Below are positions 57,801 to 64,000 of a stretch of DNA of 64,000 nucleotides, one piece after another (within the stretch, counting starts at the first letter, position 1; every line of letters starts with the position of its first letter). Below the pieces are notes generated by a model. It had not been told where the DNA came from. It did not search any database and was given only the letters and a program-made list of their open reading frames with translations. The position numbers and the translations under genes were made by a program. This DNA comes from Cyclina sinensis (Eukaryota > Mollusca > Bivalvia > Venerida > Veneridae): contig JAAONU010000013.1 in NCBI GenBank assembly GCA_012932295.1, forward strand, positions 9,698,821 through 9,762,820. Reading direction: 5' to 3'.

Positions 57801-59647
57801 AGAAAGAGAAGCTGCTTCTTAACGAGTCTTTAACAAATTTTAAGGGGATGCTCAACCCCTTCTTTTTGAAATATTAAATTTGTTTATATATTTTTTTTTC
57901 TGATTGCCAATCTTCATTAAAGGCTTACTTGATGCTCTGTTCAGGGCATCTGCCACCTATATATTTTAATTCTTATAACACTCAAAGTACAGACCAATTA
58001 AGCCAGTCATTATGTTAGATTTGTTTGTCTTATTTCTCTACAAAAAACAACTTTCTTAACAGGTGTGACAGAGAAGGGAATTGAATGAAATTAGCTGGTC
58101 AATTTTACAACAGAAGACTAGCACAGTGACCTGTGTAGCTTTGAGCAACAATCAATAAAGGTAAGGTTGTTTGATTATTGGGGTTTAACACCAATTTCAA
58201 CATCTAGGTTATATCTCGGCGGTCAGTCCACGTAACATAGTTTTCCTGGATAACTAACCAGTAATTACCAATTTCTCCGCGCGTAACGTAGTTTTCCTGG
58301 ATAACTAACCAGTAATTACCAATTTCTCCACGCGTGACTGACTACTGTTCCCACTTGATCTACTCTGAATCAGCGGTGAAAGACAAATGAACATTAGACA
58401 CCATGCCTGAGATCAATTGTCACGGAGAAATTTTGCCCTGCCCAGGGGTAGAACCAGGGACCCATGGATTACTAATCCAGTGCTCTACCTATTGAGTTAA
58501 GCGACGGGTTTAGTGAGGTAAGGTTGGTGGGACGGTGGTGGTTTATATAGATGAAGTTGGTGGGGTGGTGGTGATTTGTGAAGGTAAGGTTGGTGGGAAT
58601 CTGGTGGTTTTCAGCATTTAAATGTACCTTTTTTTTTTGTGGTGGGGGGGGGGGGGGGGGGGGGATCTTCCTCATTTTTTTTTTCACCTTAGTCTCGAGC
58701 CTTTACTGCTTTCTGACTGTCTGATGCAACAAAACATTCTCACCTATAGTCTGATGGGTGACAGAGTGAGACCAACCATTGAATCCAAACATCTCATTGG
58801 CCAAATTCACCAAGCGCCATCCTTCTATATATGCAAGCTGAGAGTACATACAAGAATGATTAATTTCACATGTGAGCATATCCCAAGACATATCAAATCA
58901 GGAAATGGTCTATCATCACACTGATACAAAATTTGTACAAATCTTTCGTATACCGAGGATTTTTAGTATCTTGAAAAAATAATTAACTTTTTTCTCAAGG
59001 GCAAACTATTTTGCTTGTTTGTTGCGGGAATATTAAGTCACAACTTAAATATCAAAACTATTAAAATTTGGGGTTGTAGATGTTGTTATTCATGATTGTA
59101 TTTATAATATGACTTGACTCATCTAAATGTTTTAATTTGTTGTTCTTTAACTTCGTAAGAAAACATGCGGGAGAACCTTTTGCCCTCCAGCGCCAGCCCT
59201 CTGGCTGATAAACTCAGGTCCAAGTCTCTGACGCAGGGCTGTCTGAATGCTTTCATGTTCTTCAGCAGTAAATTCAATCTAGAATGAAAAAGATTTACAT
59301 ATCTAGGATCAGTATATATCAAACATAATCTTATCAAGTAACTGAAACATGAAATAAATGCACAGGGTTTCCAACTGAAAGATCAAACTGTCTCGGGTAA
59401 AAAGAAATTCTGTTGGAAATTACCAGGACCTAAATAAAAGAAGAAACACGTGTTTTAAATATTTCCTTTTATTCTTATGATCGACACCAAAACATTCCCA
59501 TACGGTTTTATCCAAATTCACTTGATATCCGAACAATACTATACTTGAACACCAGTTCAAGAAACGGTAACTTTCTGAAAATCAATTTTAGAAAATTTAA
59601 AACTATACCTGGCCAAATTTTACGGCCTTATTTTCAATACTTGACAT
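45762..59647 (-). CDS. RAD52: DNA repair protein RAD52 homologue, complete
   Basis: RAD52 anneals RPA-coated single strands and assists RAD51 in homologous recombination, acting in the nucleus as a ring oligomer. Eleven exons: 59609-59647, 59177-59278, 58744-58837, 57237-57304, 56605-56723, 55719-55794, 54789-55231, 54369-54481, 51859-52035, 46682-46858, 45762-45805. They sum to 1452 nt: 483 residues and a stop, against 418 in human. Residues 1-166 are the conserved annealing domain ([75 protein letters not shown]). Arg40 and Lys137-Arg138 match human R55 and K152-R153. Residues 167-313 are Ser/Asn-rich and unconserved. Residues about 314-351 form a Gln/Lys-rich helix like the human segment near the RPA/RAD51-binding region. 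The tail GKRRRTDNS is a likely nuclear localisation signal. It diverges from ERC at 60204. Confidence 0.93.
45806..46681 (-). other. RAD52: RAD52 intron 10, nothing recognised
   Basis: AT-rich intron without recognisable repeats, coding sequence or RNA gene. Confidence 0.6.
46682..46858 (-). CDS. RAD52: RAD52 exon 10
   Basis: 59 codons, phase 1 to phase 1: acidic [18 protein letters not shown] then a Gly/Pro/Asn-rich stretch. Clean acceptor GTCACAG and donor GTATGA. An acidic-aromatic patch could bind a partner, but that is inference. Confidence 0.78.
47101..48310 (-). mobile_element. Tandem-core element D, hosting a MITE
   Basis: Left end ACTAGAAATGTGCCCACAGG; right end CCCCCTCCTGATTGGGGCATA. 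Core units of ~120-150 bp include GGTGCACAACAACTCATCAT, GGTGAATATTCATGGAAGGT and CACAAACTTTAAAATGCC. The MITE at 47403-47609 interrupts one unit, and the neighbouring units show the unbroken site. Confidence 0.7.
47403..47609. mobile_element. MITE, intact paralogue of the one at 44701-45339
   Basis: Ends ACCCTGAATGTGCTG and CAGCAGGTTAAGGG, with TTA on each side (47400-47402 and 47610-47612; TA or TTA target duplication cannot be told apart). Inverted relative to 44701-45339 and lacking the LTR insertion, so it preserves the pre-insertion sequence GTATTTTGATATTGAAATCC. Confidence 0.8.
48850..49763 (-). mobile_element. Tandem-core element C (914 bp), 157-bp units
   Basis: Left end ACTAGAAATGGTTTTTGATT with hairpin (GTTTTTG/CAAAAAC), then ATATGTCTCCCCCC. 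Right end hairpin TATGTCTCCCCC-ATTTTT-GGGGGGAGACATA. Five near-identical 157-bp units (TGTGACCTTGACCTTGAGAC; CATCTGACCCAAGTTTCATA), one interrupted by a second GACGGACGGACGGACAGAC end-like block at 49244-49310. Long overlapping minus-strand frames here are a product of the repeat. Confidence 0.8.
49993..50560 (-). pseudogene. EEP-type endonuclease fragment (Helitron/Helentron- or LINE-like)
   Basis: Two frames joined by a frameshift near 50420. The upstream frame contains [19 protein letters not shown]; the downstream frame contains [15 protein letters not shown] and SYHKTVF. These are the GDFN, TxLDLxF and S(D/Y)H motifs of an exonuclease-endonuclease-phosphatase domain as carried by Helentrons and non-LTR elements. 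The frame then runs into the element's terminal hairpin. No helicase or reverse transcriptase part is visible. Confidence 0.6.
49993..50832 (-). mobile_element. Tandem-core element E carrying an endonuclease fragment
   Basis: Left end ACAAGAGCGATCAGTGATCA (hairpin GATCA/TGATC); right end hairpin TGTCGC...GCGACA to 50832. Inside, on the minus strand, is a broken endonuclease-like segment ending at the hairpin. A diverged second copy of the right part lies at 51000-51240. Confidence 0.65.
51000..51715 (-). repeat. Further tandem-core element remnants
   Basis: 51000-51240 repeats the right half of element E (AAAAATCATTGAACTGGAAA; GGACGGACAGACAGGC; GTCGCAGC). 51300-51715 is another core (AGAGTTATGCTCTGGACAAGC) ending in the hairpin ATGCTCTTCCTTTGGGGAGCAT. 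Confidence 0.6.
51859..52035 (-). CDS. RAD52: RAD52 exon 9
   Basis: 59 codons, phase 1 to phase 1, open throughout: [15 protein letters not shown] ... [10 protein letters not shown]. Pro/Ser/Thr-rich with no domain seen. Assigned by splice sites (TTTATAG, GTAAGT), matching phase and position. Confidence 0.78.
52734..52783. repeat. 50-bp near-perfect palindrome
   Basis: TGTAGGCACACTAATATGAA then TCTAGCTAGATTC and AAATTAGTGTGCCTACA: arms of about 24 bp around CTAGCTAG with two mismatches. Located in RAD52 intron 8. Confidence 0.9.
53091..54001 (-). mobile_element. Tandem-core element F, 156-bp units
   Basis: Units with TGCTCTGTCAGTGTATTAAG spaced 156 bp (53235, 53391, 53547). Right end hairpin ATCCCCTCCGCC-TTT-GGCGGATAGGGG followed by a G15 run. 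The left end (ACAAGAGCTGAG at 53091) matches the shared terminus but lacks a good hairpin, so that boundary is tentative. Confidence 0.6.
54369..54481 (-). CDS. RAD52: RAD52 exon 8: Gln/Lys-rich helix
   Basis: [20 protein letters not shown] then [17 protein letters not shown]. The RQK..QL.FQ..LEKQ pattern recalls the human RRQLRQKQLQQQFRERMEKQ segment, supporting orthology beyond the catalytic core. Confidence 0.86.
54482..54788 (-). other. RAD52: RAD52 intron 7, nothing recognised
   Basis: Short AT-rich intron with a pyrimidine tract; no other feature. Confidence 0.7.
54789..55231 (-). CDS. RAD52: RAD52 exon 7: variable linker
   Basis: 147 codons, rich in Ser, Asn, Lys and Gln, beginning [17 protein letters not shown] and ending SQGPEKLV. 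No fold is visible. It carries the frame from exon 6 (phase 0) to exon 8 (phase 2). It is long compared with the vertebrate linker and accounts for much of the extra protein length. Confidence 0.85.
55719..55794 (-). CDS. RAD52: RAD52 exon 6: end of annealing domain
   Basis: K(split)[15 protein letters not shown], then [10 protein letters not shown]. This is the final helix of the annealing core. Donor GTTAGT, phase 0. Confidence 0.92.
56605..56723 (-). CDS. RAD52: RAD52 exon 5
   Basis: 39 codons: [39 protein letters not shown]. Holds Lys137-Arg138, matching the human K152/R153 DNA-contact pair. Ends phase 2 at donor GTATAA. Confidence 0.93.
57237..57304 (-). CDS. RAD52: RAD52 exon 4
   Basis: [20 protein letters not shown] then ILK, with the D completed across the junction. 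Donor GTAAGT, acceptor CGTTACAG. Confidence 0.92.
57672..57785. repeat. Degenerate copy of the ACCCTTAACC MITE
   Basis: AACCCTTAGCCAGCTAAATA, TTGTCCATCTTTCAATTTGG and ACAGATCCATTAA follow the order of one end of the MITE at 44701/47403; the rest is lost. Confidence 0.55.
58170..58500 (-). mobile_element. tRNA-derived SINE with internal duplication
   Basis: Reverse complement: tRNA-like head (AATAGGTAGAGCACTGGATT ... GGTTCTACCCC), GAAATTTTGCC-type junction, the V-SINE/RUDI-like body, and a CCCCAATAATCAAACA tail. A ~57-bp body segment (GTAACGTAGTTTTCCTGGAT) is present twice in tandem. Confidence 0.8.
58644..58664 (+). repeat. G21 homopolymer
   Basis: Uninterrupted run of 21 G (C on the RAD52 transcript), 80 nt downstream of the exon 3 donor. 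Length is probably unstable and assembly-sensitive. Confidence 0.85.
58744..58837 (-). CDS. RAD52: RAD52 exon 3
   Basis: 31 codons: [20 protein letters not shown] then [11 protein letters not shown], the most conserved RAD52 signature. A run of 21 G (C in the transcript) lies 80 nt downstream of its donor. Confidence 0.93.
59177..59278 (-). CDS. RAD52: RAD52 exon 2
   Basis: 34 codons: [20 protein letters not shown], then [13 protein letters not shown]. It contains Arg40, equivalent to human Arg55 in the DNA-binding groove. Acceptor CATTCTAG; the donor GTTCTC is weak, but frame and alignment both require it. Confidence 0.92.
59609..59647 (-). CDS. RAD52: RAD52 exon 1: start
   Basis: ATG at 59645-59647; 13 codons ending KFGQ before donor GTATAG. 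The FGQ just ahead of the annealing domain is also present in vertebrate RAD52, which supports this start. Confidence 0.85.
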
Positions 59648-60203
59648 ATTGATACACTTTTAACAACTACCAATCAATTAAGTGTACTGTCAACCGAATT
59701 TTGAAGAAAAAGTATTTCAAACCATCCGCCAGTGAATGTGTTTTTCACAAATAGGTACTTTCACGAAAAACAGGAAATGGACTTCCTAATTTATGAATGA
59801 CCTCGATGGGATGTCTGCTATTTTAATAAAATGAGACTCCGACGAATATTCTAGTGCTCCCTATTTTCGTTTTGTATATATTCGAATTATTCGATTATTT
59901 TCGCCTATGCTTGATTCAGGAGAAAGGCAACTATCTTGGACAGATGGATGTTTTTATTTTCTTCTAGAGATGGAAGAGGATGCTGATATAAAAAAGAAGA
60001 GATAATTTAATCAGTTTAGAGTTATATTTGATGGCCTACCGTTTATCTTGTTGTAAAACGGCAGATAAGTTACTGCCTAGGCAGAGATTCAGTCTTGGAT
60101 GTGTAAAGTGTGTGTGTTAATATCCATACTCTGAGGAATTGGAATTTTGAAATTTGGTTGTGAAAGGAACTGAAATTTGAAAGAAGTAAGGAAACCAGCA
60201 AAC
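59648..60203. promoter_or_regulatory. Shared divergent promoter / 5'UTR interval of RAD52 and ERC
   Basis: 556 bp separate the RAD52 and ERC start codons, so both promoters and 5'UTRs lie here unless there are further upstream non-coding exons. It contains few repeats. I see no convincing TATA box placed for either gene. Confidence 0.55.
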
Positions 60204-61193
60204 ATGTTTAAAAGAAAGAAAAAATCACCTAGTGCTAAAGACATTAGTGCCATGACTAAGAAGTCAGAGAAAACTGATGCATCACCTCAGAACTATTCGT
60301 CACTACCAAAAAGTATATATTCAGGGACAGAAAAGACACAGAGTAAGATGGGAGCTCCATCTAGATCAATGTCTGGGTCGGCAACATTGAACTTAGCATG
60401 TTCTTCAAGTTCACAAGAAATAAGAGCAAACAGTCCTCAGAGTCCACTTGATTTACCGATGGAAACTTTTCAGTCAATTACTGCATCATACAATCTAGGT
60501 AGAGGCCTAAGTGGTGAAAACATCAATACAGGCAGTAAACTGCAAGGTAGAAGCCCATACCAAAGTCCAGTACATTCTTCATATACATCCAGTCCTGCCA
60601 GCAGCAAACAGTCCACACGGCATAGATCATTAGAGAAAGGTGAATTTTCGGGGCTATTCTCTGGAGAGTCTTCACTTGAACGCCAGTTTGAAAGGCTTCA
60701 AATGCTGCTTCCATCATCTGACCAGCATCACTCAGAACTGAACGCTTCAAATACAATGCCAGTTTCTAAAGGAGAGCGTAGAACTGCTTCTATGAACTAT
60801 AGTCGTGAACGTTCTCAAGAAAGAGAGCAGTATCCCCACATGGGAGCTCGATCATTAGAAAGAGAACATTTTTATCATGTTAATAATCGGTCTAGGTCAA
60901 ATGAAAGATCAGACTTTACCTCACAGCTACAACAGACTCAGGAACAGTTTAGAAATCTAAGCCGAGACTCATTGATATTAGAATTGCAATCTCAAATTAC
61001 TGACCTTAACAAAGAATGTGCCAAAATGCAGCAAGATTTAGACTCTACCAAAGATAAATTAAGTTCTACTATGAATAGTATTAAAACATTCTGGAGTCCA
61101 GAATTGAAGAAGGAAAGATCATTGAGAAAAGAGGAGAGTGCAAAGTATAGTCTGCTAAATGAACAGTACAAGGCTACACAAGCTGAATTAAAG
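60204..61193 (+). CDS. ERC: ELKS/ERC/Bruchpilot-family protein, first coding exon (partial gene)
   Basis: ERC proteins are coiled-coil scaffolds that bind RIM, liprin-alpha and Rab6 at presynaptic active zones and secretory/cortical sites. This exon codes 330 residues. The N-terminus is basic (MFKRKKKSPSAKD). Residues about 20-230 are Ser-rich and low complexity, with RSLE/RSQER-type repeats. From about residue 235 a coiled coil begins and contains MNSIKTFWSPELKKER, the hallmark ELKS block. The ATG at 60204 is the first in frame after an upstream stop (TGA 60171-60173) and has A at -3. The exon ends AAG|GTAGTA; reading on hits a stop two codons later, so this is a splice donor. The remaining coiled-coil exons lie past 64000. 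It is head-to-head with RAD52. Confidence 0.9.
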
Positions 61194-64000
61194 GTAGTAT
61201 AAACAATGGTTCTATAATTCTTCTTGTTAAGTATACATGATTAAATACAGCTGTTAAAAGAAAGGCTTTAATTTATTGAAAATACATGTAAAGCTGTGTT
61301 TCAGAGCATTTTATTGTGTGCTTTGTAAGCCTAAGATTTTTTTCTGAGTATGAAAAATGTTCTATTGCTGCAACAAGAAACAAGCCATTGTTACACTGTT
61401 TATTGACAATCAAAAAGTTTCAATCTATCTGTTACATGTCTATGCTACATATTTTTCATTCAGGCCTAATTTGTACATGTATTTCATTAATGGTTCATCT
61501 CATATCTAAACTTATGTATTAGGTTGCCAATAATACTATGTCATAAAACTACAGATGTGCTTGTATCAAAGTCTTCAACAGATCCTCTCATTTACTGGAT
61601 GCCAGTTTTCAAGAATATCCACTGAGACAAGCATTGCTTAACAATCAATATGTTTCATCAATATATCTTAAACATTAGATCAACTGTTTTGAATGCTCCT
61701 CATGTCAAAAAACAGATGGTTTACAGCTGTGTCTGGAGAAACTTAATTTTCTTGAAAACATCAGTATCTTGGTCTGCAAGTCTTAACATCAAATTAAAGG
61801 TTATTTCTGAAGGGAACTTGACAGTGTCAAAACATTGTAATAAGAAAGACATATTTTATATCAGTTTTATGATACGTCTTGAAAAAAAAAAATCTGAAAT
61901 AAAACAGAAGCCAGACAGCTGAAGATTCTGCTCAAAATTGGTGCCTGATTTTAATAAGCCACAAGCATTACCATTTCAGCTGTATAAATCACAGGTTTCA
62001 AAAATTCTCATTATTGGTCCATTTGACTTAGAAAAGGATACCACTGTGCAAGCTTTGTCTGTATTTTAGCAGTATATTTTGATACATTTTACATAGGGCA
62101 GGTGGTAACACACAGGAGTAGTAAGCCAGGGCTCACAGGATTGATCCCCAAATTACATGTACCCACTAAAAATACTGATCATTGTCTTCCAGATGAGCCA
62201 TTAAACCAACACCCTATATATTCATGGATCCACAGCATGACTCCTAAATCTTACAACTATAGATTTTACCCACAAACATTACCATGTGCTCCTTTTTTAT
62301 ATATTATACTTGCTGGTCCGGCTAGCTCAATTAGTAGAGCATCGGATTGTCAATCTTAATGATCCCGGTTCAAACCCCATCAGGGCCGGCAAAATTTCTC
62401 CGTGATTACATATATGGATCTCAGACAATGCGTCTATAGGTCACTTGTCCCTCATCTCTGAAGCAAGTGACATGCAGAGAAATTGGTTAGTAAACTGGTT
62501 GGATACCCAGGAACACTGGTTAGACAGACTGACTGTTTGGGATATGACCTTAGCTGTTAAAACCGGCATTCGGCCCCAATAAAACCAAGAAACTTGTTAT
62601 ATACTTTTTTTGTGGTGAAAATATAACTGTACACTGTACTTCTTTGTTAAAGCATGCGAATGTGACAGGTCAGGGATCCATCATTTACTCTGACCACGTA
62701 AAAGAACCAGGAGTGTCTCTTGAATGGGATGCTTTCTGTGTCTTGCACTATTCCCCACTGCCAACATACAAATGTAACTGATTCCTTCAAGGACACGTTG
62801 GTCATTTACATGTAGGCAATCAATACAGACAATAAATGATTTCAAAAAGATAGAAACAAACTGAGAGAATATGTCAGATTGTGTATGTCATTTAAACTGG
62901 CTTTCTAAGAAAGCAGCCCATTATTTATTGAAAAGTACATAGCTGTCCCTTGGTAGGGCAATTTATTGGCATATGAAAGTGTCTGGTACAAATTGTATCT
63001 AAAGGAATCCCTTGAACCAGAACATTGAATGTAATATCTGTGTTCAAAGAATTCTTAGTAAAAAGAAATGACAGATCTTTAAATGTATAAACATTTCAAA
63101 CATCAGAAGAGAGATTATTTCATTTTATAAACTTGATCTTGTTTAAAGCCAGTTGCAGACAGTTAGATCGTTTTTTGTTTGTTTTTTTTTTCATTTAGAG
63201 AAAAATGTACCCAATTTATATGGATTGGAATCAAAATATGGTGGATAAAGTATCACAATATTTCACTGTATGATTTTGGGGACCAGTGCTTGTTCCACAT
63301 CCCTTGGGCATGTATCATCTGTGAATCATTGTTAAATGAAGTGTTTAAATAGTAATTTATATCTGCAGTTCAACATTATTTGTTCAATTCATTTGAGATA
63401 ACTGCAGTAATGATTTTGTTCTTGCATTGTATTGATTAAGTTCTGCAGTAATGAAATTTATGTATGAGTTCTGTCAACTTGTTTTACATTTTCTTATTTC
63501 ATAAGAAATACAGTCTTTTCTAACTGATGATTTAGTCATGTGATACCAATACAGTAAATAGTTATTGCTTAACCAAGGAAATCAAGGTGAAGTTTGTTTG
63601 GTTTACTTTTACTTTTGGTCTAGTAGGTATAGCTATCAGTTACCATCAGCTGCATTGTGTATGTATTCAAAGGGTTTAGTTAAGTATGGGTGTTGAGCAA
63701 CATGTATAAAGATATTTGATTAGTTTAATTGCCATGGGCTGGCAGTTAAGTGTGGGAAGTCTATAAAGTCAAGAAAGCTCTTTTATGTTTTGTCAACTTA
63801 CAATCTTTTACAATAAATTGGCATGCTGACAGATAGACTGAAGCTGTTTTTATTAATGGTGTTTGCACACAAAACAAACAAGTGGTGTTTATAAGATACA
63901 CCTGTCATTTGTACTGCAAGTTCTGTAATATTCCAGCTGTGATTGCAGCTATTCATGAGTGGTGTTCTAGTCCTCTTGTAAGTTCAGAAAAGGCACAGTG
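61194..64000 (+). other. ERC: ERC first intron (partial)
   Basis: No exon with the next conserved ERC coiled-coil block could be found before the window ends. Contains the SINE at 62315-62590 and otherwise AT-rich sequence. Confidence 0.6.
62315..62590 (+). mobile_element. tRNA-derived SINE, best-preserved copy (V-SINE/RUDI-like)
   Basis: Head GGTCCGGCTAGCTCAATTAG then TAGAGCATCGG, with A box TAGCTCAATTAG and B box GGTTCAAACCC, forms most of a cloverleaf. It is followed by GGCAAAATTTCTCCGTGATT, then the body GAAATTGGTTAGTAAACTGG, TTGGATACCCAGGAACACTG and GGGATATGACCTTAGC, and a tail CCCCAATAAAACCAAG. Shares body and tail with 43563-43812 and 58170-58500. Confidence 0.85.

Noticed and set aside
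60177..60203. Upstream TTG as the ERC start, adding nine residues
   Set aside because: Position 60177 is TTG, not ATG. Nuclear animal genes start at ATG, and 60204 is the first in-frame ATG after a stop at 60171.

Overview
This window is eukaryotic and comes from an animal genome, most probably a bivalve mollusc. Coding sequence is split into short exons with GT-AG introns and phased junctions. The exons encode metazoan proteins: fibulin-1, RAD52 (absent from flies and nematodes) and an ELKS/ERC active-zone protein. The introns are AT-rich and packed with minisatellites, tRNA-headed SINEs with a V-SINE/RUDI-like body, and transposable elements with tandem-repeat cores of the kind described from bivalves. 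I cannot name the species.

Three genes are present. (1) On the minus strand, 40199 down to 2379, is a complete fibulin-1 gene. It has a signal peptide, anaphylatoxin-like modules, about ten calcium-binding EGF-like modules, and two alternative C-termini. These match the vertebrate C form (single exon 6100-6505) and D form (exons 3340-3593 and 2379-2524). Both assembled reading frames are open throughout (785 and 783 codons before the stop). (2) On the minus strand, 59647 down to 45762, is a complete 11-exon RAD52 gene (483 codons). It has the conserved single-strand-annealing core, a basic/glutamine-rich helix and a basic C-terminal tail. (3) On the plus strand, from ATG 60204, is the first coding exon of an ERC/ELKS/Bruchpilot-type gene, ending at the splice donor after 61193. 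The rest lies beyond the window. RAD52 and ERC are divergent, with 556 bp between start codons.

The non-coding part falls into blocks. 1-2378 is 3' flank with a ~155-bp tandem triplication. 12737-20313 is one fibulin intron holding a 26-bp minisatellite (13435-15235, with inverted blocks) and a ~3 kb array of 47/42-bp units (15835-18890). 23991-39401 (fibulin introns 1-3) holds a decayed mariner, a 1.5 kb TIR element, and a series of nested tandem-core elements that share one terminus (ACWAGAR plus hairpin) and resemble non-autonomous Helentrons. 40200-45761 is the gap between fibulin and RAD52. It contains a MITE interrupted by a 428-bp miniature LTR retrotransposon whose two LTRs each carry a complete tRNA-like Pol III unit. 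47101-54001 (RAD52 introns) holds more tandem-core elements, one with a broken endonuclease fragment.

The three genes do not form a pathway: extracellular matrix, DNA repair and presynaptic/secretory scaffold. The most distinctive features are the tRNA-bearing miniature LTR element with its reconstructable empty site, the deep conservation of the fibulin-1 C/D switch beside a CA-repeat, and the element family whose repeats carry perfect nuclear-receptor DR1 sites.
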